Assembly (NCBI GenBank): GCA_028698695.1
Contig: JAQVWB010000093.1
Location: forward strand, 1-7,808
Length of the DNA stretch: 7,808 nt
Direction: 5' to 3'
Origin: Syntrophomonadaceae bacterium
GTDB lineage: Bacteria > Bacillota > Syntrophomonadia > Syntrophomonadales > Syntrophomonadaceae
The translations under genes and the position numbers were made by a program. The notes below the pieces were generated by a model, which saw nothing but the letters and a program-made list of their open reading frames with translations, had not been told where the DNA came from and searched no databases. Of the stretch, positions 1 to 5,237 are shown in pieces (within the stretch, counting starts at the first letter, position 1; the number at the start of each line of letters is the position of its first letter).

Positions 1-2
1 TA

Positions 3-61
3 TATTACCCATAGGTTATATTATCAATACATTTATTAAAAAACTATTACCTATAGGTTAT
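3..61. repeat. Two 17-bp operator-like direct repeats (3-19 and 45-61)
   Basis: TATTACCYATAGGTTAT occurs at 3-19 (Y=C) and 45-61 (Y=T), identical at 16 of 17 positions. The second copy contains the perfect 10-bp palindrome ACCTATAGGT at 49-58, and its outer bases also pair apart from one T/T mismatch. The start-to-start distance of 42 bp equals about four turns of B-DNA, so both boxes face the same side of the helix. The second box abuts a predicted leftward -10 hexamer. These are properties of binding sites for a dimeric repressor. The regulator family cannot be identified from the sequence, and the controlled gene would lie left of the window. Confidence 0.5.
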
Positions 62-88
62 TGTATCCGCTTATGCATTTGCTAACAA
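60..88 (-). promoter_or_regulatory. Predicted sigma-A-type promoter reading leftward out of the window
   Basis: On the minus strand TTGTTA (83-88) and TACAAT (60-65) are separated by 17 bp. They match the -35 and -10 consensus at 4/6 and 5/6 positions. The predicted transcription start near 53-54 falls inside the palindrome at 49-58, and the second box (3-19) lies about 40 nt downstream. A repressor bound there would block initiation and early elongation. No gene start is visible before the window edge. Confidence 0.4.
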
Positions 89-273
89 TGTTTATTTATA
101 ACACTATTTTACTTTATTAACTCTTCTTTTCAACAGCTATTCAAAATTCATCACAAGTGATACTTATCTCATTCCTGACATATTTCTCCAATATTAATAA
201 TATTCCTGCGATTGGAATTAAAATGAATCATTTACAACTAATTATCTGCACAAATTCTACTAGTTTATCCATT
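89..273. other. AT-rich intergenic stretch with no gene seen
   Basis: This AT-rich stretch lies between the leftward promoter and the terminator. A 62-codon open frame on the plus strand (157-345) reads through the terminator hairpin, begins at a non-ATG codon, has no ribosome binding site and gives a low-complexity product, so it is not called. I saw no RNA gene or strong repeat here. Confidence 0.5.
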
Positions 274-303
274 AAAAAAAGCCCCGCTCGGGGCTTAATT
301 TTT
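274..303 (-). terminator. Intrinsic terminator downstream of tRNA-Thr, possibly bidirectional
   Basis: A 7-bp GC-rich stem (279-285 with 290-296) encloses a GCTC loop. Read on the minus strand it is followed by a run of seven T (274-280 as A on the plus strand), a strong Rho-independent terminator for leftward transcription from the tRNA gene. On the plus strand the stem is followed by the weaker tract TTAATTTTT, so it may work in both directions. Confidence 0.8.
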
Positions 304-406
304 AAGTCACCTTTTTTTACTTTGTATAATTATAAAAACCACTAAAACACCAAAAAATGGACTAGTCAAATCGTTAGTCAGATAATTTTAAAAACCTTTA
401 AAAACA

Positions 407-481
407 TGGAGCCGATGGGCGGATTTGAACCGCCGACCTGCTGATTACGAATCAGCTGCTCTGCCACTGAGCCACATCGGC
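407..481 (-). tRNA. tRNA-Thr (anticodon CGU)
   Basis: The minus strand folds into a full 75-nt cloverleaf with an encoded CCA end. The acceptor arm GCCGATG pairs perfectly with CATCGGC, the D stem is GCTC/GAGC, and the T arm is GGCGG/CCGCC around TTCAAAT. The anticodon arm GCTGA/TCAGC carries loop TTCGTAA, giving anticodon CGT, which reads ACG (threonine). The discriminator base is T. It stands alone, with its own promoter upstream and a terminator about 110 nt downstream. Confidence 0.96.
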
Positions 482-500
482 ATATTGGTTTAACAAGTAG

Positions 501-529
501 ATGATATCAGGCAAATGGGTGGGCGTCAA
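501..529 (-). promoter_or_regulatory. Promoter of the tRNA-Thr gene
   Basis: On the minus strand TTGACG (524-529) and TATCAT (501-506) are separated by exactly 17 bp and match the vegetative consensus at 5/6 positions each. The predicted start near 494 gives a short leader of about a dozen nucleotides before the mature tRNA 5' end at 481, typical for a single tRNA gene. Confidence 0.7.
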
Positions 530-543
530 GTGAGAGGCTGGTT

Positions 544-571
544 TAAAAATCCCCCGTACCGCGGGGGATAT
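544..571 (-). terminator. Intrinsic terminator of the zinc-ribbon gene
   Basis: An 8-bp stem (ATCCCCCG 549-556 with CGGGGGAT 562-569) has a 5-nt loop. On the minus strand it is followed by a T run. It begins 8 bp past the stop codon of the small zinc-ribbon gene and separates that gene from the tRNA promoter. Confidence 0.85.
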
Positions 572-576
572 GTCTT

Positions 577-750
577 TTATTTCTTTTTGGGTTTTTCTTC
601 GGTCAGGTAGTAGTAGTTGGGGTTGTTTAGCATTACCGACTGGCAGGCCGGGCAGATGTAATGCAGGTATGCCTTGCGGTCAATTATTTGTACCATTTTC
701 TTTAGTGTAGGTTCAGGAAATTCTTTGCTGCAGGTAGAGCATTTTTTCAT
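577..750 (-). CDS. Small CxxC/CxxC zinc-ribbon protein, 57 aa
   Basis: This open frame encodes 57 residues. Two Cys pairs, C4-x2-C7 (in KKCSTCSKEF) and C33-x2-C36 (in YICPACQS), form a classic zinc-ribbon knuckle set 25 residues apart. A basic, tyrosine-rich tail ends in PKKK. The start is supported by GGGAGGA upstream, though its 12-nt spacing is rather long, and a strong terminator follows the stop within 10 bp, so this looks like a complete single-gene unit. The role is unknown. Proteins of this shape often bind nucleic acid or other proteins, but no specific function can be read here. The nested-repeat element begins 43 bp upstream of its start codon and may carry or disrupt its promoter. 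Confidence 0.78.
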   Translation of the reverse strand: MKKCSTCSKEFPEPTLKKMVQIIDRKAYLHYICPACQSVMLNNPNYYYLTEEKPKKK

Positions 751-793
751 TACTTTGTTTGTCCTCCCTCTGGGTATTTATTCATATACTAAA

Positions 794-932
794 TGAGGAT
801 TTGCATAATTAGGATTTTTGATAAATTAAAGTATTATTCGTGAATGTCACTCTGAGAAAAAGCCGTGGGGTCTGAGACTCTTGGCTATCGCTAAGAGTGA
901 CAATATTGGAATTTTGTTATGCAAAGTTCTCA
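794..932. mobile_element. MITE-like nested inverted-repeat element, about 139 bp
   Basis: The ends TGAGGATTTGCATAA (794-808) and TTATGCAAAGTTCTCA (917-932) are inverted copies: a perfect 9-bp core, TTTGCATAA/TTATGCAAA, and an outer TGAG/CTCA, with one 1-nt length difference. Nested inside is a second perfect 9-bp pair, TGTCACTCT (845-853) and AGAGTGACA (894-902), plus a small hairpin ACTCTT/AAGAGT (877-882, 893-898). The inner part resembles, from memory, the dispersed palindromic repeat beginning GTCATTCTGAG found in many bacterial genomes. It holds no open frame, so if mobile it would need a transposase elsewhere. No clear target duplication was seen, so mobility is inference. Confidence 0.5.
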
Positions 933-1057
933 AATATTTATGCGCTAGTTGTTATTTTATCACTCGACATAATGTATTAAAAGTCCTATTATTACGACAT
1001 TATATGGAATAATGCGATAATGCCAATTTTTAGAGTTTTTGAAGTTTGGAATAGTAA
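933..1057. other. AT-rich intergenic stretch downstream of the 95-aa gene
   Basis: The only structure seen is a weak AT-rich hairpin at 995-1016 (CATTAT/ATAATG with a CG clamp and one bulged base). It lacks a T run, so it is at best a poor terminator for the minus-strand gene ending at 1058. No gene is visible. Confidence 0.35.
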
Positions 1058-1345
1058 TTAAATCTCGAGGTAGGATTCCATAAAGGAGATTTCTGCTTCA
1101 TAGAGTTCGCTGATTTTAGTCACCGCCAGGTTGATTATCTTCTCTTGTTCGTCTTCGAGCTCGTCTCTTACCAGTTGTTCAAAAGGAATGCTTTTCAGCC
1201 GTGTGTATGCTTCCTGTATGTCCACATGAGCAAAGAATCCATTGAGAATGTTCAAGAGGTTGAAAAAGTAAGTTTGCACCCATTCTTCAATTTGCGTTTC
1301 ATTGGGCTGCCCTTCTATCATTTCAAATTTACTCAGTTTAATCAT
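1058..1345 (-). CDS. Hypothetical small acidic helical protein, 95 aa
   Basis: I do not recognise this protein. It starts at MIKLSKFEMIEG, where AAAGGA lies 7 nt before the ATG. An 18-codon extension to a TTG at 1399 has no ribosome binding site and was rejected. The sequence is soluble, acidic and predicted mostly helical, with no Cys, no signal peptide and no membrane segment. An amphipathic helix with aromatic residues (EEWVQTYFFNLLNILNGFF, about residues 20-40) could serve for dimerisation or surface binding. The C-terminal half is rich in Glu and Leu. It is transcribed divergently from the hydrolase gene, 192 bp away, near a PHA cluster. A granule or membrane-surface role is possible but is only a guess. 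Confidence 0.7.
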   Translation of the reverse strand: MIKLSKFEMIEGQPNETQIEEWVQTYFFNLLNILNGFFAHVDIQEAYTRLKSIPFEQLVRDELEDEQEKIINLAVTKISELYEAEISFMESYLEI

Positions 1346-1425
1346 TTCGGTTCCTTTCTTTCTGTCTATTTCCCGGTTTTTGTTGATCACTTGTGTCAAT
1401 TAATATTATTTTAATACCATTTCCC

Positions 1426-1431
1426 ATTATA
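1426..1431 (-). promoter_or_regulatory. Candidate -10 box for the 95-aa gene
   Basis: A perfect TATAAT occurs on the minus strand, about 80 bp upstream of the start codon. The -35 region (GTGCAA at 17 bp spacing) is weak, so this promoter may need an activator or may be spurious. Confidence 0.35.
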
Positions 1432-1457
1432 TCTTTTTAAGATTCATTTTGCACCGC

Positions 1458-1486
1458 TTGATAATCGGCAGGTGCCGGGGTATGGT
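1458..1486 (+). promoter_or_regulatory. Candidate promoter of the hydrolase gene
   Basis: TTGATA (1458-1463) and TATGGT (1481-1486) are separated by 17 bp and match the vegetative consensus at 5/6 and 4/6 positions. The implied leader before the ATG at 1538 is about 45 nt and includes the GGAGG ribosome binding site. The spacer contains CGGCAGGTGCCG, a short inverted repeat that could be an operator half-site pair. Confidence 0.4.
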
Positions 1487-1537
1487 TAATCTGGTAAACT
1501 GTATATGCAAGGATACGTTTCCGGAGGTTTCTAAAGT

Positions 1538-2686
1538 ATGATAAATAAGGATGATAGTTTCAGTTTTTTATATAATCCCCGTATAGTAGTACCAAATAGC
1601 AATCAGTACTGGGAGAAGGTTGAGCTGTGCCATGTAGATTCCCTGGCAGGTGTTAAGGAAGTTTTTTGCGAGGTAAATTGCCAGCTGGACCCGAATATTA
1701 TTGATCATTTTGGCACTCGTTTTCCGGCTGCGGATGCTTATTTGCTGCATTATGCCCGTGGTTGGAATAGCAACCGCCATGAGGTGCCGGTGCTGCTGGT
1801 ACATGGTGCCGGCCTGGATGCTACTTCCTATACTAATTTGTGGGATATGGGTTATACCGGGTTGCAGCAGCAGTTGGTGTCTCTGGGGTATCGGGTTTTT
1901 TCTGTGACTTTTTCCCATTCTCACGGGGACAATTTTTATCAGGCCATGCAGTTGGCGGATGCTATTGACCGCGTCAAACAGCTTACCGGGGCCGGAACAG
2001 TTGATGTGGTGGCCCATAGCAAGGGTGGAATTGCTGCCAGAATTTATTTGTCCAATATGTCTGCCACTGCTTATCGTAATGATGTACGCCGTTTTGTTAC
2101 ACTGGGAGTTCCCAATCTGGGCACTGATTTTGCTTTTCGTAATCCCTCGATTTCTTATTTGATTTATACTGCCGGAGGTAATGGCGTTATTGCCTGGGAT
2201 AAGCTGATTTATCTGACCGGCACCGTTGATATTACTCCCCGTTCAATATATGCGGGCGGCGGATTTCCCGGTCAGAGTCAGATTTTGTATCGCTGGGATG
2301 ATGAGTATAATCTGGATGTTTCCCAACAGGATTGGTGGACTACTTATTATGGCGGCAGCGGCTATGTAAGTCATTCCCAGGGTATAGAGGCAGCTATAAT
2401 GACCGGAGGCAATTTGATAGCCGGGTTGGAAAAGCATGGTATTAACGCAGATATTGAGCTGTCGGTCCTGGCCGGGGAGAGTCATTTGTTCGCCATGATT
2501 CCTCTGCAGACTTCTATTCCCGGAGATGGAATTGTGTTTCGGGAGAGTGCTTTAAATACTGATGCTATGGTTTCAGGCGGGGCTAATTTGAAGGATAAAC
2601 GGGTAATGACGGTTAATCATATTGAGCTGCTCTACCACCCGCGGGTGGCCCGTTGGGTGGATAGGCAGCTGCGTAATGACGATTAG
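1538..2686 (+). CDS. Lipase-type alpha/beta-hydrolase (possible PHA depolymerase or lipase), 382 aa
   Basis: This is a serine hydrolase of the alpha/beta fold. The oxyanion-hole motif HGAG (89-92, in LLVHGAGLD) precedes the nucleophile elbow AHSKG with Ser161 (159-163, in DVVAHSKGGIAAR). The probable acid is Asp330 (PGDGIV) and the probable base His361 (VNHIELLYHP). An Ala in the first elbow position is typical of Bacillus LipA-type lipases and of the amorphous-PHB depolymerase PhaZ7 of Paucimonas, which have AHSMG. There is no signal peptide or membrane segment, so it is probably cytoplasmic. GGAGG lies 10 nt before the ATG. The gene converges on phaC and its stop overlaps the phaC stop by 4 bp. 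Intracellular PHA mobilisation is an attractive role from context, but hydrolysis of lipids or other esters is equally possible from the sequence. Confidence 0.85.
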   Translation: MINKDDSFSFLYNPRIVVPNSNQYWEKVELCHVDSLAGVKEVFCEVNCQLDPNIIDHFGTRFPAADAYLLHYARGWNSNRHEVPVLLVHGAGLDATSYTNLWDMGYTGLQQQLVSLGYRVFSVTFSHSHGDNFYQAMQLADAIDRVKQLTGAGTVDVVAHSKGGIAARIYLSNMSATAYRNDVRRFVTLGVPNLGTDFAFRNPSISYLIYTAGGNGVIAWDKLIYLTGTVDITPRSIYAGGGFPGQSQILYRWDDEYNLDVSQQDWWTTYYGGSGYVSHSQGIEAAIMTGGNLIAGLEKHGINADIELSVLAGESHLFAMIPLQTSIPGDGIVFRESALNTDAMVSGGANLKDKRVMTVNHIELLYHPRVARWVDRQLRNDD

Positions 2687-3774
2687 GAGCGTTCTGCCAA
2701 CCAGGAGGATATGACCGGATAGACTTCCCGTTTGGCAAAACTGCCAAAGACCAGTCCTCCGTGTCCTACCGGGAAGCTCTGATAGGTTTTGTCTTTCGAG
2801 CCGGACAGTTCAAGTATGGCCTGGGTTTGTTGCGGAAGTACCAGGTGGTCATTTTCCCCAGCCAATACCAGCAGCGAAGATTTGATTTTTTCCAGTTTTA
2901 CTTCCCGCCCTTTAATTCTGAATTGCCCTTTTATGAGCTTGTTTTCCTGATAAAGTTCTTTTATCCACTGTCGATAGGCTTCACCGGGAAAGTTGATGTT
3001 GTCATTTACCCATTTGTTCAGGGCTCTCCAGGCTTCCACCGGCATACCTTCGTCCAAAGATTTCCACAGTCGCGTATAGGTACCTACAAAGTTGTTTACC
3101 GGTCGTAGCATTTTCACTCCGGTATCAATGAAGTCTTTGGGAATTAAACCATAGGTTTCCACCACTTTTTCCGGATCAAATCCGGGGGATTCCAGCCAGG
3201 TTCCTGATAATCCGGCTTCTTCAAAGTTAATCGGTGCGGCCAGATAGATTATATTTTTTATTTCCGGTTGTGGATAAAGCGGTGCATACATGGTGGTCAT
3301 GGTGCCACCCATGCAATATCCGGCAATGCTTATCGATGACTGCTGTGAAAACTGGGCTACTTTTTGCACTGCCCGGGCGATATAGTCACTCACCAATTCG
3401 CCATAACCCAGATGGCGATCTTCCCAGTTAAATTCTCCCCAGTCAAACAGATATACATCAAAGCCCTGTTCGACCAGGTATTCAATCAGGCTCATACCCG
3501 GGTACAGGTCCAATATATATGGTTTATTAATCAGAGCATATATAAATAATAGCGGGGTACGATATTTGACTTCTCTATCCCCACTGTAACGATACAGCCG
3601 GGCTTTATTTTTACGCCAGATGGTGTCCTTTGGCGTCATCCCGGTCTGCGGTTGAGGGTCATAGGTTAAGATTTCTGCCCATCTGCGGGTGGTGTTAGCC
3701 ATACGATCAATATTTTCCTGCAATTGGAGACCAACTTCATCCGCCGAACCGGATAAAAGTCTAATATTATCCAT
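2683..3774 (-). CDS. phaC: PHA synthase catalytic subunit PhaC (class III/IV), 363 aa
   Basis: PhaC polymerises (R)-3-hydroxyacyl-CoA to polyhydroxyalkanoate, releasing CoA, at the surface of cytoplasmic granules. The catalytic Cys154 sits in the synthase elbow GYCMGG (152-157), with Asp309 in AGENDH (305-310) and His338 in FPVGHGG (334-340). The spacings closely match the Cys149/Asp302/His331 triad of the Allochromatium class III enzyme. The length of 363 residues equals class III/IV synthases (about 355-362) and is far below class I/II (about 560-600). GGAGG lies 7 nt before the ATG. It is the last gene of the phaR-phaJ-phaC operon, 24 bp after phaJ, and needs the PhaR/PhaE-type partner encoded upstream. 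It overlaps the convergent hydrolase gene by 4 bp, with no terminator between them. Confidence 0.96.
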   Translation of the reverse strand: MDNIRLLSGSADEVGLQLQENIDRMANTTRRWAEILTYDPQPQTGMTPKDTIWRKNKARLYRYSGDREVKYRTPLLFIYALINKPYILDLYPGMSLIEYLVEQGFDVYLFDWGEFNWEDRHLGYGELVSDYIARAVQKVAQFSQQSSISIAGYCMGGTMTTMYAPLYPQPEIKNIIYLAAPINFEEAGLSGTWLESPGFDPEKVVETYGLIPKDFIDTGVKMLRPVNNFVGTYTRLWKSLDEGMPVEAWRALNKWVNDNINFPGEAYRQWIKELYQENKLIKGQFRIKGREVKLEKIKSSLLVLAGENDHLVLPQQTQAILELSGSKDKTYQSFPVGHGGLVFGSFAKREVYPVISSWLAERS

Positions 3775-3798
3775 TATATAACCTCCGGTTGATCATGA

Positions 3799-4230
3799 TT
3801 AAATACCTACTACATGTTTTCTGGGGGGTATAACGACCGCTTCGCCTTCCATTAACAACTCATTATGCTGGTTGTGACAGGTAGTGCGCAATTTTACTCT
3901 GCCGACCGGCATTAATTCTATTACTTCCGTCATGGCATGGACGGTATCGTTTATATAACAGGGACGAATAAATTTCATATCCTGGCTTTCATATATGGTT
4001 CCTGCCCCGGGCATTTGATTGCCGACTACATTGGATACCAGTCCGGCCAATAACATACCATGAGCTATTCGCGTCTTAAAATGACCCTGCTCTGCCCGCA
4101 TTTCGTTAATATGTAACCAACTGAAATCCCCCGTTATCCCGGCGTATATGTATACATCAGTTTCAGTAATGGTTTTTTCTACAAAGCCGGTATCCCCAAC
4201 TTTTAATTCACTATATATATGTTCAATCAT
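3799..4230 (-). CDS. phaJ: (R)-specific enoyl-CoA hydratase PhaJ (MaoC-like hot-dog fold), 143 aa
   Basis: PhaJ hydrates trans-2-enoyl-CoA to (R)-3-hydroxyacyl-CoA, diverting beta-oxidation intermediates into PHA. The hydratase-2 signature is seen in GDFSWLH: catalytic Asp35 and His40 have the same spacing as Asp31/His36 of Aeromonas caviae PhaJ, and Ser66 lies at the position of its Ser62. The block IAHGMLLAGLVS (55-66) is typical of the family. An unusual feature is that the usual Asn-Pro between Asp and His is Ser-Trp (37-38), which could affect acyl-chain choice. AAGGAG lies 7 nt before the ATG. It sits 25 bp after the phaR-like gene and 24 bp before phaC, in the place that phaB holds in Bacillus phaRBC operons. 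Confidence 0.92.
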   Translation of the reverse strand: MIEHIYSELKVGDTGFVEKTITETDVYIYAGITGDFSWLHINEMRAEQGHFKTRIAHGMLLAGLVSNVVGNQMPGAGTIYESQDMKFIRPCYINDTVHAMTEVIELMPVGRVKLRTTCHNQHNELLMEGEAVVIPPRKHVVGI

Positions 4231-4255
4231 GGTTATTCTCCTTATATGGATTTAT

Positions 4256-4777
4256 TTACTCAGTTGGTGCCTCTTTTTTGGTGGTTTTTTTCCTGGCAGG
4301 GGCTTTAGCCGGTGCAGATACCGGGTCTTTTTCAAGTTTATCCAGCCTTTTTCCCAGGGCCTGTACTTCTTTTTTCAGTTCTGAGAGTTGATTTTTAATA
4401 TTGTCCTGATAATCTGCCATTTTAATAAGACTGTCAGCCATACTTTGAAAATTGTTTAATAATTGAAATTCGATGGTATCAATTTTTTCTTCCAGGGATA
4501 TGACCAGTTCACCTACTCTGGCTACATCCTGTTTGGACGGAACCGGAGTAGTTTCAAAGAATTTTTCCAGGTTCTGACGCGTCATTTTCTCCAGAGTAAG
4601 GTGTTGATCCAGAGTAGTATCCATCATATTTACAAATGATTTCGTACTGAGGTAATGTTTAAAGGCTTCCGCCCAGATGTCTTCATTCTTAAAATAGAGT
4701 TCTTTCCATAATTCACTGAAATCGGGTACCGATACTTGATCTGCATTCCCCGGAGTCTTTTTGCTGTCATCAGACAT
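4256..4777 (-). CDS. phaR: PHA synthase accessory subunit, PhaR/PhaE-like, 173 aa
   Basis: This is the non-catalytic partner that class III/IV PhaC needs for activity. It is soluble and helical, beginning with an aromatic-rich segment (DFSELWKELYFKNEDIW, 19-35). It then has the family hallmark VPSKQDVARVGEL followed by ISLEEKID (79-100), and a heptad-like coiled coil at about 125-150. The 173-residue length is close to Bacillus PhaR (about 200) and far short of Allochromatium PhaE (about 360), hence the class IV-like call. A tail from about 151 is rich in Ala, Pro and Lys (PAKAPARKKTTKK), resembling the DNA-binding tails of PhaF and PhaM. AAAGGAG lies 7 nt before the ATG. First gene of the phaR-phaJ-phaC operon. 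This phaR is unrelated to the PhaR repressor of Proteobacteria. Confidence 0.85.
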   Translation of the reverse strand: MSDDSKKTPGNADQVSVPDFSELWKELYFKNEDIWAEAFKHYLSTKSFVNMMDTTLDQHLTLEKMTRQNLEKFFETTPVPSKQDVARVGELVISLEEKIDTIEFQLLNNFQSMADSLIKMADYQDNIKNQLSELKKEVQALGKRLDKLEKDPVSAPAKAPARKKTTKKEAPTE

Positions 4778-4809
4778 ATAAATACTCCTTTCCCCGGAAC
4801 ATTGTCTGC

Positions 4810-4821
4810 TTATCCGGATAA
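4810..4821. promoter_or_regulatory. 12-bp palindrome TTATCCGGATAA before phaR
   Basis: This perfect palindrome lies 4 bp past the terminator T run and about 33 bp before the phaR start codon. Its half-sites TTATCCG and CGGATAA recur in both arms of the adjacent terminator stem. It could be an operator, or an RNA segment able to pair with either arm of the terminator. Neither role is shown. Confidence 0.35.
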
Positions 4822-4824
4822 ATT

Positions 4825-4875
4825 AAAAAATGCGGTTATCCGAAGACATAGCAACTTCGGATAACAACCGCATTT
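4825..4875 (-). terminator. Long-stem intrinsic terminator between the phasin-like gene and phaR
   Basis: On the minus strand a stem of about 18 bp (AAATGCGG...TTATCCGAAG with CTTCGGATAA...CCGCATTT) has a 9-nt loop and one 3-nt bulge, and is followed by TTTTTT. It starts about 15 bp past the phasin-like stop. No good promoter is seen in the roughly 50 bp left before phaR, so the synthase operon may depend on read-through. Phasin would then be made in excess over synthase. Confidence 0.88.
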
Positions 4876-4889
4876 ATAATTAACTGGTT

Positions 4890-5237
4890 TTAGAGTTGTT
4901 CTACTTTTTTAGATATTTCATCTACTTTCTTTTGTAATTCATCTAGGGTATTAAAAGTGGGGACTTCAATGTTTTCCATGGCAGCTTTGACTGCTTCCTG
5001 AAGCATATTTTGCATCTGAGCTTGATTTTTCTTTACTTGCTGTATCATTTCTTCAACGAGCTTAATGTTTTCCTCACGGGCTGTTTTAATTTGTTCATTG
5101 TACTTTTTGAGCATGCTGTCCAGTTGTTCCTGAGACCAGGAAACGCTTCCCAGGCCTACCATCCACATATCCCAATATTTATCAGTCATGTTCTCCGCTA
5201 CGGTAAAAGCATTTTCTACAACATCTTTAGTTTTCAT
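4890..5237 (-). CDS. Phasin-like PHA granule protein, 115 aa
   Basis: This small, helix-rich protein lacks Cys, a signal peptide or a membrane span. Its N-terminal part is amphipathic with several Trp residues (DKYWDMWMVGLGSVSW, 19-34). A long charged and Gln-rich helix at about 36-88 suits oligomerisation. The C-terminal module begins VPTFNTLDEL (92-101) and continues as the coiled coil VDEISKKVEQL, closely resembling the VPSKQDV...EEKID module of the adjacent PhaR-like subunit. The length is that of small phasins, which coat PHA granules and control their size and number. AAGGAG lies 8 nt before the ATG. It is the first gene of the PHA cluster and is followed by its own strong terminator. 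The assignment rests on composition, length and context, not on recognised family identity. Confidence 0.7.
   Translation of the reverse strand: MKTKDVVENAFTVAENMTDKYWDMWMVGLGSVSWSQEQLDSMLKKYNEQIKTAREENIKLVEEMIQQVKKNQAQMQNMLQEAVKAAMENIEVPTFNTLDELQKKVDEISKKVEQL

Noticed and set aside
157..345. A 62-codon open frame on the plus strand
   Set aside because: It reads through a strong terminator hairpin, starts at a non-ATG codon, has no ribosome binding site, and its product is low-complexity and AT-driven.
1346..1399. An 18-codon N-terminal extension of the 95-aa gene starting at TTG
   Set aside because: There is no ribosome binding site before the TTG, while AAAGGA lies correctly before the internal ATG at 1343-1345.
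1394..1399. A perfect TTGACA on the minus strand as a -35 box for the 95-aa gene
   Set aside because: The position 17 bp downstream reads CCGGGA, so there is no -10 partner.
1568..2017. Long minus-strand open frame inside the hydrolase gene
   Set aside because: It is an antisense shadow of a well-supported coding region, with no ribosome binding site or domain.
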